Notes: a model not told the origin generated them from the sequence alone. A stretch of DNA of 64,000 nt from Burkholderiales bacterium (GCA_015075645.1 JABTUF010000003.1:649120-713119); one strand, 5' to 3'. Shown: positions 1 through 8,810, counted from the first letter of the stretch. Numbers and translations are program-made.

Positions 1-654
1 CGCGCCGAACAGCGCGTTCTGCGCGTTGACCGCGTTGGCGATGTCGCTCGTCGTGATGCCGAGCGAGGCCATGCGGTCCGGGTTCATCCAGATGCGCATC
101 GCCTGGTCGGCGACGCCCATGATGTTGGCCTGTCCGGCGCCCTTGACGCGCTTGATCGCGTCGAGCACGTAGACGTTGGCGTAGTTCGCGACGAAGTCGC
201 CCGAGTAGCGGCCGCCCTTCGGGTAGACCGCGATCAGCATCATGATCGACGACGACTTCTTCTGGACCGACACGCCGAGCTGGGTCACCGCGGTCGGGAG
301 CTGCGGCAGCGCGAGGTTCACCCGGTTTTGCACCTGCACCTGCGCGATGTCGGGATCGGTGTCGAGCGAGAAGTAGACGGTGAGGATCAGCTGTCCGTTC
401 GACGAACTCGACGACGACATGTAGAGCATGTTGTCGACGCCGTTGATCTGGGCCTCGATCGGCGCGGCGACCGAGTCGGCGAGCGTCTTCGAGTCCGCGC
501 CCGGATAGGTCGCCTGCACCGTGACCTGGACCGGCGTGATCGTCGGGTACTGCTGGACCGGCAGGAACAGCATCGCGATGGCGCCCGCCATCACCAGCAG
601 GATCGCGACGACCGTCGCGAAGATCGGCCGCTCGATGAAGAAGCGCGAGAACAT
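1..654 (-). CDS. RND efflux pump inner-membrane transporter (AcrB/MexB type), N-terminal part
   Basis: The first 218 residues of a hydrophobe/amphiphile RND pump; the gene runs off the window edge. The protein opens with MFSRFFIERPIFATVVAI, the standard AcrB-family start with the first transmembrane helix at about residues 10-28, followed by periplasmic porter-domain sequence (LPVQQYPTITPVQVTVQATYPGA, ending NAVNAQNALFGA). Family members are trimeric proton-driven exporters in the inner membrane that work with an adaptor and an outer-membrane channel. It starts 15 bases after the adaptor gene stop, so the two form an operon. Family assignment is secure; the substrate is unknown. Confidence 0.95.
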   Translation of the reverse strand, partial: MFSRFFIERPIFATVVAILLVMAGAIAMLFLPVQQYPTITPVQVTVQATYPGADSKTLADSVAAPIEAQINGVDNMLYMSSSSSSNGQLILTVYFSLDTDPDIAQVQVQNRVNLALPQLPTAVTQLGVSVQKKSSSIMMLIAVYPKGGRYSGDFVANYANVYVLDAIKRVKGAGQANIMGVADQAMRIWMNPDRMASLGITTSDIANAVNAQNALFGA

Positions 655-669
655 GCGCGGTGGTCGTGC

Positions 670-2364
670 CTAGTCGACGAAGAAGAGGTCGACGCGGCGC
701 GCCATCGGTGCGGTGCCATCGCCGATGACGTTCTCCGGGGGGCGCATGACGATGCGTGCCTCGGGCGCGCCGGCGGTGGCGAGCGCGTCGCGCACCGCGA
801 CGGCGCGGTTCTTCGCGAGCGCGACGTTGGCCTCGTAGTCGCCGGTGCGGTCGGTGTAGCCGGCGATCGCGACGCGCGGACCGCCTGCGGCGAGCTTCGC
901 GGCGAGGCGCGACAACATGCCGCGCGCGGTCGCGTCGAGCGTCGCGCTTCCGGTTTCGAAGAACACGCTCGCGGCGGCCGCGGCGCCGGACGACGTCGCG
1001 CCCGCGGCGGACGTGACCGCGCCCGCGCTCGCGGGCGACGAAGCGCGCGGTTGCGTGGTGGAAGGCGCGGACGCCGGCGCAGGCGACAGCGGCGCGGCAG
1101 AAGGAGCGGGTGCTCCGGTCGCGGCCGGCGCCGACGCCGTGGCGGCGGCCTTCGCGCCAGCGGTTTCCGCGGCCGGAGACGGCGCGACTGCGGCGCCACC
1201 GGCCGCCGGCGCCTCGCGCGGCGGCACGTACGGCGCCGCCTTCACCGGCGAGCCGGGCTGCAGCCGCAGCGTGCCTTCGACGATCACGACGTCGCCGGCG
1301 GCGAGTCCCTGCGGGATCACCCAGTCGTCGCCGAGCCAGTCGCCGACCTCGACCGGTCGCGACTGCGCCTTGCCGTCCTTGTCGACGACCCAGACGAAAT
1401 GGCCCCGCGCGCCCTGCTGCACCGCGCGCTGCGGCACGACGATCGCGCCGGGCCGCGTCGCGCCCTTGATGCGCACGCGCACGTACTGGTTCGGGCGGAG
1501 CAAGCCCTTCGGGTTGGGCACGGAGATCCGCACGAGGAAGGTGCCGGTCTGCGGGTTGAACGACGGATCGGTGAAGGTGATGCGTCCCGTGAACGGGAAC
1601 ACCGTGCCGTCGACGAGGATGATCTCCGCCTCGAACGCCTGCGCCTCCGGCAGTTTCAACTGTCCGGAGCGTTGCTCGCGCCGGATCCGCGCCATTTCGT
1701 TCTCCGAGACGCTGAAGTTCACCCACATCGGCGAGAGCACCGCCACCGTCGTGAGCTGCGAGTTCTGCGCGTTGACGTAGGTGCCGTCGGCGACCGCCGC
1801 GTTGCTCGTGATGCCGTCGACCGGCGAGGTGATCGTCGTGTACGAGAGGTTGAGCTTCGCCTCCTCGAGCTGCGATTTCGCCTGCTCGACCGCGGCGCCG
1901 GCCTGCTCGAACTGGCCCTTCGCGTCGTCGAGGTCCTTCTGCGACAGCGCGTTCTGCTCGACCAGCGGCTGAACGCGCTTCAGGTTGGCGTTCGCGACGT
2001 CGTAGGCGGCCTGCTGGCGGGACAGCGCGGCCTGCGCGCCGTCGACCTGCGCCTGGAACGGCTTCGGGTCCATCAGGAAGAGCGTCTGCCCCGCCTTGAC
2101 GATGGCTCCCTCGGTGTAGACGCGCTTGTCGAGGAAGCCCGACACGCGGGCCTGGATGTTGACCGACTGGGAGCTCTGCGTCTGCGCGACGAACTCGGGG
2201 ACGACCGGCACGTCGCGCGCGGCGACCGTGACCGTGGTGACCTGCGTGACCGCGGGCGGCGCCGGGGGCGCGGGCTGCCGTCCGCAGCCCGCGACGATGC
2301 CGAGCACGGCGATGGCCGCGAACGCTTTCGCGGTTTTCCCTGCGAACGACCCTCGCGACGCCAT
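670..2364 (-). CDS. RND efflux periplasmic adaptor lipoprotein with C-terminal OmpA-like domain
   Basis: A 564-residue membrane fusion protein. The start is the ATG preceded by a GGAGG ribosome site; an upstream in-frame extension is ignored. It opens with a lipoprotein signal and lipobox VAGC (Cys27). Residues about 45-370 are a typical AcrA/MexA adaptor: biotinyl-lipoyl-like halves, a coiled-coil hairpin (QQAAYDVANANLKRVQPLVEQ...) and a beta-barrel/membrane-proximal region. Then come about 85 Ala/Pro/Ser-rich linker residues, and residues about 463-564 resemble an OmpA/MotB peptidoglycan-binding domain (VFFETGSATLD, GYTDRTGDYEANVALAKNRA, with the expected Asp and Arg). Adaptors normally end after the membrane-proximal domain near 380-400 residues, so the fusion is unusual. 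It pairs with the pump gene downstream. Confidence 0.9.
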   Translation of the reverse strand: MASRGSFAGKTAKAFAAIAVLGIVAGCGRQPAPPAPPAVTQVTTVTVAARDVPVVPEFVAQTQSSQSVNIQARVSGFLDKRVYTEGAIVKAGQTLFLMDPKPFQAQVDGAQAALSRQQAAYDVANANLKRVQPLVEQNALSQKDLDDAKGQFEQAGAAVEQAKSQLEEAKLNLSYTTITSPVDGITSNAAVADGTYVNAQNSQLTTVAVLSPMWVNFSVSENEMARIRREQRSGQLKLPEAQAFEAEIILVDGTVFPFTGRITFTDPSFNPQTGTFLVRISVPNPKGLLRPNQYVRVRIKGATRPGAIVVPQRAVQQGARGHFVWVVDKDGKAQSRPVEVGDWLGDDWVIPQGLAAGDVVIVEGTLRLQPGSPVKAAPYVPPREAPAAGGAAVAPSPAAETAGAKAAATASAPAATGAPAPSAAPLSPAPASAPSTTQPRASSPASAGAVTSAAGATSSGAAAAASVFFETGSATLDATARGMLSRLAAKLAAGGPRVAIAGYTDRTGDYEANVALAKNRAVAVRDALATAGAPEARIVMRPPENVIGDGTAPMARRVDLFFVD

Positions 2365-2412
2365 CGCAAACCTCCACGCGACGCGCGCATGCGCCGCCTG
2401 CCGGACCGCGCG

Positions 2413-2441
2413 ATTATAGGCGGGGACGGGCGCCGCGTGCA
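2413..2441 (-). promoter_or_regulatory. Possible sigma70 promoter of the efflux operon
   Basis: On the minus strand a perfect TATAAT (2413-2418) lies about 48 bases upstream of the adaptor ATG, in the gap after rimO. The -35 region at the right distance (TGCACG, about 2436-2441) is poor, so the promoter is either weak or activator-dependent. No regulator gene adjoins the operon inside the window. Confidence 0.4.
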
Positions 2442-2491
2442 GCCGTTGCCGGATGACGGCGTCGCCGGATCGGCGGGGCGACTCGCCCGCG

Positions 2492-3886
2492 TCAGCGCGC
2501 CGCGAGGCGCGCGTCGAGGTCGTGCGCGTCGGACGCGGTGACCACGACCCGCGCGAACGTCCCGGGGGCGAGTCCCGCGCCGTCCCGGATGCGCACGACA
2601 CCGTCGATCTCGGGCGCGTCGCCGGCGGTCCGGCCGACCGCGACCGTGCGCTTCGCCTTGCCGCGGCCGGCGGTTTCGATGCGGTCGACGAGCACGTCGA
2701 GCGTGCGGCCGACCTTCGCCGCGAGGCGCTCGGCGCTGATCGCGGCCTGCTTCTCCATGAACCGTGCGCGCCGCGCCTCGCGTTCGCCCGCGTCGACCGG
2801 ATCGGGCAATGCATTCGCGGCGGCGCCCTCGACCGGCGAGTACGCGAAGCAGCCGACGCGGTCGAGCTTCGCCTCGTCGAGGAACGCCAGCAGTTCGTCG
2901 AACTCGGCGGCGGTCTCCCCGGGGAAACCCGCGATGAAGGTGCTGCGGATCGCGAGCTGGGGCTTCGCCCGCCGCCACGCGCGCACCCGTTCGAGCACGC
3001 GCTCGGGCGCGGCCGGACGTTTCATCTGCTTGAGGATGCGCGGGCTCGCGTGCTGGAACGGCACGTCGAGGTAGGCGACGAGCCCTCCTTTCGACGGGTC
3101 GTCGGCCATAAGGTCGATGACCTCGTCGACGTGCGGGTAGGGATAGACGTAGTGCAGGCGCACCCACGCGCCGTGGTCGCGCGCGAGCCGGTCGAGTTCG
3201 CGCGCGAGTTCGGTCATGCGCGTGCGCACCGGGCGGCCGTCGACAAAGCCGGTGCGGTAGCGTACGTCGGCGCCGTAGGCGCTCGTGTCCTGCGAGATGA
3301 CGAGGAGTTCCTTCACGCCCGCGCGCAAGAGGTGGCGCGCCTCGGCGAGCACCTCGCCGATCGGCCGCGACACGAGGTCGCCGCGCATCGACGGGATGAT
3401 GCAGAAGGTGCAGCGGTGGTTGCAGCCCTCGCTGATCTTGAGGTACGCGTAGTGCGTCGGCGTGAGCCGGATGCCCTGCGGCGGCACGAGGTCGGTGTAG
3501 GGGTCGTGCGGGCGCGGCAGGTGCGCGTGGACCGCGCCGAGCACTTCCGCGGTCGCCTGCGGGCCGGTGACCGCGAGCACCTTCGGGTGCGCTTCGCGGA
3601 CGAAGGCGCCGCCGTCCTTCGCACCGAGGCAGCCGGTGACGATCACCTTGCCGTTCTCGGCGAGCGCCTCGCCGATGGCGTCCAGCGATTCCGCGACCGC
3701 CGAGTCGATGAAGCCGCAGGTGTTGACGACGACGAGGTCGGCGCCCTCGTAGGTCGGCGCGATCGCGTAGCCCTCGGCGCGGAGTCCGGTGAGGATCTGC
3801 TCGCTGTCGACGAGCGCCTTCGGACAGCCGAGCGACACGAAGCCGACGCGCGGCGGCGCGGGCGGGCGGGCGCGGGGCGCGCTCAT
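2492..3886 (-). CDS. rimO: Ribosomal protein S12 methylthiotransferase RimO
   Basis: A 464-residue radical-SAM methylthiotransferase that adds a methylthio group to an aspartate of ribosomal protein S12. The N-terminal UPF0004 domain starts [18 protein letters not shown], diagnostic of RimO over MiaB. The radical-SAM cysteines are in [13 protein letters not shown] near residue 155. The C-terminal TRAM domain ([24 protein letters not shown]...) ends the protein. The ATG at MSAPRARPP was chosen because the 17 extra upstream residues are not family-like. It lies 70 bases after phaR on the same strand. Length is normal. Confidence 0.95.
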   Translation of the reverse strand: MSAPRARPPAPPRVGFVSLGCPKALVDSEQILTGLRAEGYAIAPTYEGADLVVVNTCGFIDSAVAESLDAIGEALAENGKVIVTGCLGAKDGGAFVREAHPKVLAVTGPQATAEVLGAVHAHLPRPHDPYTDLVPPQGIRLTPTHYAYLKISEGCNHRCTFCIIPSMRGDLVSRPIGEVLAEARHLLRAGVKELLVISQDTSAYGADVRYRTGFVDGRPVRTRMTELARELDRLARDHGAWVRLHYVYPYPHVDEVIDLMADDPSKGGLVAYLDVPFQHASPRILKQMKRPAAPERVLERVRAWRRAKPQLAIRSTFIAGFPGETAAEFDELLAFLDEAKLDRVGCFAYSPVEGAAANALPDPVDAGEREARRARFMEKQAAISAERLAAKVGRTLDVLVDRIETAGRGKAKRTVAVGRTAGDAPEIDGVVRIRDGAGLAPGTFARVVVTASDAHDLDARLAAR

Positions 3887-3956
3887 GGTGCGGTGCGAGG
3901 AGACGTTCGCGTGCGCCGCAACAACCGCGGCGCACAAGCCGACAACGACGCAGCGG

Positions 3957-4526
3957 CTAGCGCTTCCGGTCGTCGTCGGCGCCCGACGGCTGCGGGAACC
4001 CGGGGAACGGGAACGACGAGAACATGCCGCGCGTCTGGTCCTGCATGCGCTGCTGCATGTCCATGAAGAGCTTCGCGCTCTGCTCGAGGTAGTTGCCGAG
4101 CATGCCCTGCATCGCCGGGGCCTGCATCTGCATGAACTGCTTCCACAGGTCGGGCGTCAGCATCATCTTGTCGCCGTAGACCTGCTTCGCCTGGTCCTGG
4201 AGCTTCTTCTGGATCGCGAGGAACGCCTTGACGTTCTGCTCCATGTACTGGCCCATCATCGTCTGCTGCGCGGTGCCGTAGAAGCGGATCATCTGCGTCA
4301 GCATCTCGGAACTGAACATCGGCACCCCGCCCGATTCCTCCTCGAGGATGATCTGCAGGAGGATCGCGCGCGTCAGATCCTCGCCCGACTTCGCGTCGAT
4401 GACCTGGAAGTCGATCTGCTCGAGCACCATCTGCTTCACGTCGGCGAGCGTGATGTAGCCGCTGTTGGCCGTGTCGTAGAGGCGGCGGTTCGGGTATTTC
4501 TTGATCGTGCGGATCGGAGCGCTCAT
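3957..4526 (-). CDS. phaR: PHA synthesis repressor PhaR
   Basis: A 189-residue PhaR/PhbR-type regulator that represses phasin synthesis until PHA granules titrate it. The N-terminal DNA-binding domain (residues about 5-65: [29 protein letters not shown]) is the hallmark of the family; Met/Gln-rich PHB_acc segments follow and probably bind PHA or phasin. The start is the ATG of [18 protein letters not shown]. It is divergent from phaP across a 254-base region holding two TGC-N3-GCA motifs, which probably also allow autoregulation. Length and sequence are typical of betaproteobacteria. Confidence 0.95.
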   Translation of the reverse strand: MSAPIRTIKKYPNRRLYDTANSGYITLADVKQMVLEQIDFQVIDAKSGEDLTRAILLQIILEEESGGVPMFSSEMLTQMIRFYGTAQQTMMGQYMEQNVKAFLAIQKKLQDQAKQVYGDKMMLTPDLWKQFMQMQAPAMQGMLGNYLEQSAKLFMDMQQRMQDQTRGMFSSFPFPGFPQPSGADDDRKR

Positions 4527-4613
4527 CGCCGCCTCCAGAGGGGGGTGAGCATTATAACCCGTTGATTCGGCGGCCGTTTGATCGGCGTTGACCGGGTGTC
4601 GGCGCGGCTTTGG

Positions 4614-4625
4614 TGCGTCGCACAA
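4614..4625 (+). promoter_or_regulatory. Candidate PhaR operator 1 (phaP promoter)
   Basis: TGCGTCGCACAA, with a TGCG-T-CGCA palindrome at its core (the palindrome extends to GTGCG-T-CGCAC at 4613-4623). It ends just upstream of the phaP -35 hexamer. It fits a TGC-RNY-GCA-SMA motif that I recall being described for PhaR in Bradyrhizobium. The identical 12 bases occur upstream of the SDR gene at 18881-18892. Confidence 0.6.
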
Positions 4626-4633
4626 AAAAAGTC

Positions 4634-4662
4634 TTGACTTGGGCGTTTCCCGTCCCTATACT
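4634..4662 (+). promoter_or_regulatory. sigma70-type promoter of phaP
   Basis: TTGACT (4634-4639) and TATACT (4657-4662) are separated by exactly 17 bases, one mismatch from consensus in each hexamer. This is the strongest promoter-like sequence in the window. It lies about 120 bases upstream of the phaP ATG and is bracketed by the two candidate PhaR sites, a layout suited to strong but repressible phasin expression. Confidence 0.8.
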
Positions 4663-4669
4663 CGGTTTG

Positions 4670-4681
4670 TGCGGTGCAGCA
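4670..4681 (+). promoter_or_regulatory. Candidate PhaR operator 2 (phaP, downstream of -10)
   Basis: TGCGGTGCAGCA, starting 8 bases after the -10 hexamer and so covering the likely transcription start. It matches the same TGC-RNY-GCA-SMA pattern as operator 1. Eleven of its bases (TGCGGTGCAGC) recur on the minus strand between phaC and phaB (9706-9717). Confidence 0.6.
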
Positions 4682-4780
4682 AACCGGCCGCCGGAAGACC
4701 CGGAAACGGGCACCGGCCTCCGGGGCGCGGCACATAACCGAACCCGTCGTCCCCACACGGTCACCCCAAGCGAGGAAATC

Positions 4781-5332
4781 ATGGTCAACGCCACCGAGCA
4801 GTTCGCCGAATTCAACAAGGTCAACGTCGCCAACGCGACCAAGCTGGCCGCGCTCTCGATCGACAACGCCGAGAAGCTCTTCAAGCTCAACCTCAACGCT
4901 GCCAAGATCGCGCTCGCGCAGGGCGTCGAAGGCGCGCAGGCCGCCGCGTCGGTGAAGGACGTGCAGGAGCTGTTCGCGATCCGCGCGAAGTACGCCGAGT
5001 CGGGCGTCCAGACCGCGCTGTCGTACTCGCGCACCTTGTACGACCTCGCGTCGGAAGCGCAGGCCGAGTACTCGTCGATCGCCGAAGAGTCGTGGGCGAG
5101 CTACACCAAGGGCGTCGCCGCGTTCGTCGACAAGGCGAGCAAGTCGGCCCCGGCCGGCTCTGACGTCGCCGTCAACGCGCTCAAGTCGACGTTCGCCGCC
5201 TCGACGGCCGCGTTCGACCAGTTCCAGAAGGCGACCAAGCAGGTCGTGAACCTCGCCGACGCGAGCGTCCGCGCTGCCGCCGCCAACGCGACCCAGGCTG
5301 CCGCCAAGGGCAAGGGCCGCAAGTACGCGTAA
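4781..5332 (+). CDS. phaP: Phasin (PHA granule-associated protein)
   Basis: A 183-residue phasin family protein (Phasin_2 type) that coats PHA granules. It is Ala/Lys-rich, almost entirely predicted helix, and starts MVNATEQFAEFNKVNVANATKLAALS, a characteristic betaproteobacterial phasin N terminus; the tail KGKGRKYA is basic. The start codon follows GAGGAAATC at good spacing. It stands alone downstream of the strong promoter at 4634-4662 and is divergent from phaR, its probable repressor. A 16-base-stem hairpin follows the gene. Confidence 0.95.
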   Translation: MVNATEQFAEFNKVNVANATKLAALSIDNAEKLFKLNLNAAKIALAQGVEGAQAAASVKDVQELFAIRAKYAESGVQTALSYSRTLYDLASEAQAEYSSIAEESWASYTKGVAAFVDKASKSAPAGSDVAVNALKSTFAASTAAFDQFQKATKQVVNLADASVRAAAANATQAAAKGKGRKYA

Positions 5333-5417
5333 CTCGGCATCGCCCCCCGGGGCGGGTTCCGGCGCACCCCCAGAGTCGCCGGGCCCGTCACGGCAGGGGT
5401 GACGTCGCGGGAACGCA

Positions 5418-5452
5418 ATGCACGAAGGCGGCCGATGGCCGCCTTCGTGCAT
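5418..5452 (+). terminator. Hairpin terminator after phaP
   Basis: A perfect 16-base stem (ATGCACGAAGGCGGCC) with a 3-base GAT loop. No T-run follows, but in this GC-rich DNA a stem of this length is the likely end of the phaP transcript. Confidence 0.75.
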
Positions 5453-5456
5453 CAAT

Positions 5457-5562
5457 GGGGTCAGACTCGATTGATGCTCTGCCGATCCGCCCTGGACACA
5501 CGGCCGTGCCGGCCTGCTTGTCGTGGGCATGCGTTCTCGGAGTTTCAATCGAGTCTGACCCC
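5457..5562. repeat. 106-base element bounded by perfect 18-base inverted repeats
   Basis: The left end GGGGTCAGACTCGATTGA (5457-5474) is exactly reverse-complemented at the right end (5545-5562). Smaller nested repeats (ATCAAT/ATTGAT and TCAA/TTGA) lie at the boundaries. The 70-base interior has no gene. GGGGTCAGA-type ends of this kind are, as I recall, common in proteobacterial REP/RAYT-linked sequences, so a non-autonomous REPIN or MITE is likely. It sits between phaP and the 3' end of the gene at 5568, whose stop codon overlaps its right flank. Confidence 0.75.
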
Positions 5563-5567
5563 TTTGA

Positions 5568-6035
5568 TCAGCGCGGCCCGGGCCGCGCGCACTCGACCTT
5601 CAACTCGCCGCACACGCGCAGAACGCCGTCGACGACGAGATCCGCCGCATTCGGCTGCGCCGCGGTGTGCGCGGAGGTGATGAGGAGCTGCGACAGGTTG
5701 TCGCCCATCGGGTTGACCTTGACGCCGGCGATCTGCTCGCCGTTGGTGAACTGCACGACCATCGACGACGGATCGTTCTGCGTCATCGTGAGGTCGGTGC
5801 GCGCGCGCACGTGCCGCACGACCGCGTCGTAGACCTTGGCGGGAGCGGCTTCGAGCACCACGGTCGCGGTGTCGTAGCTCGCGCTGCCCGGAGCCTTCGA
5901 TTGCTGCGACATCGACTCGACGCGCCCGACCACGTGGCGCGCCAGCATCACCCACTGCGCCTCCGCGATGCCGGAGACTGCGAGGAAGGCGATGCCCGCC
6001 CCGACGGCGAGACGAAGACTGCGAGACCGGTTCAT
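5568..6035 (-). CDS. Exported protein of unknown function
   Basis: 155 residues beginning MNRSRSLRLAVGAGIAFLAVSGIAEAQ, a clear Sec signal peptide with cleavage near AEA-Q. The mature part (SYDTATVVLEAAPAKVYDAVVRHVRARTDLTMTQNDPSSMVVQFTNGEQIAGVKVN) looks like a small alpha/beta fold of the kind seen in periplasmic SRPBCC-like or DUF proteins, but I cannot name a family. The ATG is preceded by a GAGGAC ribosome site. It follows the gene at 6062 by 26 bases on the same strand, so they are probably co-transcribed. The stop codon (TGA, 5568-5570) lies just past the 18-base repeat element, so the C terminus may have been reset by that insertion. Confidence 0.75.
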   Translation of the reverse strand: MNRSRSLRLAVGAGIAFLAVSGIAEAQWVMLARHVVGRVESMSQQSKAPGSASYDTATVVLEAAPAKVYDAVVRHVRARTDLTMTQNDPSSMVVQFTNGEQIAGVKVNPMGDNLSQLLITSAHTAAQPNAADLVVDGVLRVCGELKVECARPGPR

Positions 6036-6061
6036 GGTGTCCTCCGAGTGAGGGGCTGGCA

Positions 6062-8485
6062 TCAGCGGCGGAATCCGCCGCCGCCGCGTCCCTGGAATCC
6101 GCTGCCGCCACGCATCGCTCCGAACTGCCGGTAGCTGCGTTCACCGCCGAGCCGGGCCGAGCGGTCGTGCTCGAGCTGGCTTTGTCCCTGGAACGACTGG
6201 CGCTCCGCGCCGCCGCGCTCGGTCTCGCCGGACAGGTTGCCCTGCCGCGACGCGCTGCCCTGCGTCGCGCCGGAGAGGTTCTGCGACGACGCGTTCGAAC
6301 GCGAAGCTTGCGCGTTCTGTCCCGGCTGCACCGGCTGCCAGGTGCCGCTGCCGCCGGTTCCCGTGTACTTCTCCCAGCCGCTGTCGGTCTTCTTGTAGAC
6401 GTTGCCGTCGGCGCCCGCGTAGACGTCGCCGCCCGAACCCTGCACGACGCCTCCCTTGTTGCCACCGGCGCCGGAGAAACCCGCGCCGCGCGCGCCCGAC
6501 GACGACGTGAACGAGCCGACGTTGCCGCGCGAGTCGCCCTGGCTCTGCGTGTGGACCGTCTGGTTCGGGCCCGAGACGGTCGACGAGCCCCAGTGCCCGT
6601 ACGCGTTGCTGTTCTGGTTGGTCGAACCCGAGCGTCCGGTGTTCGCGTTGTACCAGCTCGCGTTGCCCGACGCGCCGTCCGGCCCCCACACGGCGCTGCC
6701 GTGCGCGTAGCTGCCGGTCGTCGGGTTGTACGCGGAGAACGCGCCCGCGCCGCCGTTCGGACCGTAGATCTCGCCACCGCGGGCCCAGGTCCCGGTCGTC
6801 GGGTTGTAGTAGGTGCCGCCCCTGGCCGCGCCGCCCCAGGGGCCGTAGATCGCGCCGCCGTGCGCCCACGCGCCGGTCGCCGGGTTGTAGTAGGTGGCGC
6901 CCGCGTAGCTGTACGGATACGGGTAGTAGATCGGCACGACCGCCGGATACAGGTACGGCGGGTAGTAGTAGCCGGTCCCGTAGACGACGACGCCCGCGGA
7001 GACGTAGCTCATCGTGTAGCCGGAGGTGTAGGCGTAGGTCACGCTCGTCGGCGTCGAGGACACCACCTTCACGTAGGTGCACGGATAGACCGGGCTCGAC
7101 GGCGGGATCGCGTAGATCGCGCCGGGCACCGTCTCTGCGAGGACCCAGGGGCCGTTCGCCCCGGCCGCGACGAACCACGCGCCCTGGTAGCACGAGTAGT
7201 AGCTCGCGCCGTCGCGCACGACGACGAACGACGTGTTGGTCGCGCGGTAGAGCGAGGTGCCGGGAATCGGCGCGAACACCGGATCGCCGGCGTAGTAGAC
7301 GGCGAGCTTCGCGGAATCGCGCGCGAGCGTCGCCTGCTGCGGCAGTTGCGCTTCGAGCAGCGACTCCTGCGCCTGCGGCGTGCCCGGCACCGACACCAGC
7401 ACGAAGCCGCGCGGGCCGTCCGCCGGAATGCGCGCGAAGTCGGTCGGCAGCAACGGCGTCGCGTAGGTCCACGGTCCCGCGAGCGTGGCCGCCGAGAACC
7501 AGCGGCCCGACACGAGGTAGTAGAGCTTGCCGCCCTGCGTCAGGTCGCGGAACAGCGCCGCGTCGCTGTTCGCCGCGTACTGGAGCGAGGTGCCGGGAAT
7601 CGCCGTCCACTGCGGCGGACCCTGCGTGACGATGATCGCCGCGGGCGTGGTCGACGTGAACACCGTCGGTGCGTCGGCCGGGCCGTAGCGCCGTCCGGGG
7701 ATCTGCGCCTTCACGTCGCGGAAATTCTCGTTCGCCGGCAGCGCGGCGAACGCTGCGGGCAGCGTGCCTGCCGGAGCCCAAGGACCCTTCGCGTCGGGAG
7801 CGGCGAGCCATCCGCCGTTGACGAGGAGGAACCAGGTCGCGCTTCCGGCGTCGCGGAACACGTCCCAGTTGGTGTTCACGACGAACGAGAGCGCCGTGCC
7901 CGGGATCGGCGCGAGCACCGGTTCGCCGTCGTAGACGACGAGGCTCGCGGGCCGCGCGCTCGCGAAGATCCTGGGCGGCGTGTTGTCGATGGCGATCGCG
8001 GGCGGCTTGTCCGCCTGCTCGGCGAGGCTCTTCGTGACCAGGGCGAGCGGCACGCGCTTCACGCCGAGTCCGGTCGCGATCTCGCGGATCCGTTGCTCCA
8101 ACTGTGCGCTTCGCGCGGCGTCGAGCGCCGGAAAGCGCGCGGACACGAGGCGCGGCTCGGTCAGCACGACGGTCCGTCCGGCGAGGTCGACGTCGGTCGA
8201 GAATGCCATCTCGACCGTGCCGAGCGTCGCCTGCTTCGCGCCCGCCGGTGTCACGCCGACGACGCCGCGCGTGTTGAGCGTCCGGCGTTCCGGCCACGAG
8301 ATCACCTGCGGCTGGTAGACGGTCGCGGTGCCGTTCGCGGTCGTGACCGTGTGCGGCCATTCGGGGGCTGCGGCCGCGGTGGCGGGCGCTGCGGACTGGC
8401 CGGGTGCCGGCTGCTGCGCGAACAGCGGCATCGCCGCGAGGAGCGACAGCGCGATCGTGGCTACTGGCCTCGGGTCTGGCGTCAC
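6062..8485 (-). CDS. Large exported repeat protein of unknown function
   Basis: 807 residues from a GTG start with GGAGGG 8 bases upstream; the signal peptide ends near LFAQ-Q. Three repeats of about 90 residues each carry PIPGT-x-L ... RD ... G-x-W ... GPW (visible at LAPIPGTAL, TAIPGTSLQ and FAPIPGTSL). A Tyr/Pro-rich stretch (YYYPPYLYPAVVPIYYPYPYSY) follows, then three to four copies of a module like YNPTTGTWARGGEIYGPNGG, and a Gly/Ser/Gln-rich tail ending RGGSGFQGRGGGGFRR. I do not recognise an enzyme fold. The repeats suggest an extracellular or cell-surface structural or binding protein. It is co-directional with the small exported protein at 5568-6035. Both lie inside the PHA region but show no PHA-related domain. 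Confidence 0.8.
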   Translation of the reverse strand: MTPDPRPVATIALSLLAAMPLFAQQPAPGQSAAPATAAAAPEWPHTVTTANGTATVYQPQVISWPERRTLNTRGVVGVTPAGAKQATLGTVEMAFSTDVDLAGRTVVLTEPRLVSARFPALDAARSAQLEQRIREIATGLGVKRVPLALVTKSLAEQADKPPAIAIDNTPPRIFASARPASLVVYDGEPVLAPIPGTALSFVVNTNWDVFRDAGSATWFLLVNGGWLAAPDAKGPWAPAGTLPAAFAALPANENFRDVKAQIPGRRYGPADAPTVFTSTTPAAIIVTQGPPQWTAIPGTSLQYAANSDAALFRDLTQGGKLYYLVSGRWFSAATLAGPWTYATPLLPTDFARIPADGPRGFVLVSVPGTPQAQESLLEAQLPQQATLARDSAKLAVYYAGDPVFAPIPGTSLYRATNTSFVVVRDGASYYSCYQGAWFVAAGANGPWVLAETVPGAIYAIPPSSPVYPCTYVKVVSSTPTSVTYAYTSGYTMSYVSAGVVVYGTGYYYPPYLYPAVVPIYYPYPYSYAGATYYNPATGAWAHGGAIYGPWGGAARGGTYYNPTTGTWARGGEIYGPNGGAGAFSAYNPTTGSYAHGSAVWGPDGASGNASWYNANTGRSGSTNQNSNAYGHWGSSTVSGPNQTVHTQSQGDSRGNVGSFTSSSGARGAGFSGAGGNKGGVVQGSGGDVYAGADGNVYKKTDSGWEKYTGTGGSGTWQPVQPGQNAQASRSNASSQNLSGATQGSASRQGNLSGETERGGAERQSFQGQSQLEHDRSARLGGERSYRQFGAMRGGSGFQGRGGGGFRR

Positions 8486-8810
8486 GTTCGATTCCCTCCT
8501 GATGATCGGATACGGCGGTGCGCCCGAGGGTTCCGCATCGTCGCGATTCGACGAGGCCCTTCTCACGCGCCTTCGACCGGGTCCGCGACACTAGCGCGGA
8601 CACCGCGACCCGCGCAACGGGAATTTCCGACGCCTCCGGAGCGTTGACGGGAGGCGCACGCGCGCTGCGCGCCGCGCCGATGACCTCGCGGACTCGACGA
8701 CCGCGCGGCGGCGCGAAAGCTGACGGCGATTTCAGCGTGCGGTGCGACGGCGCGGGCGACCTTCGCCGCCCTCGTGCGCGAGGGCGACGAAGCTTCCGCC
8801 CGAACCGCGG
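8486..8810. other. Non-coding gap of 325 bases between phaB and the 807-residue protein gene
   Basis: No convincing reading frame on either strand. It holds the 5' leader of the gene starting at 8485 (ribosome site GGAGGG) and the stem-loop at 8761-8792 after phaB. I see no promoter close to consensus. Confidence 0.6.
8761..8792 (-). terminator. Stem-loop after phaB
   Basis: CGCCCTCG pairs with CGAGGGCG across a TGCG loop; beyond one mismatch the stem continues for five more pairs (CTTCG/CGAAG). It lies 18 bases past the phaB stop. No T-run is present on the transcribed strand. Confidence 0.55.

Noticed and set aside
328..2541. Long open frame opposite the efflux adaptor (737 codons)
   Set aside because: Arg/Asp/Gly-rich shadow translation on the strand opposite a well-supported adaptor gene; long antisense frames are expected at this GC content. 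The same applies to the long frames opposite most genes here.
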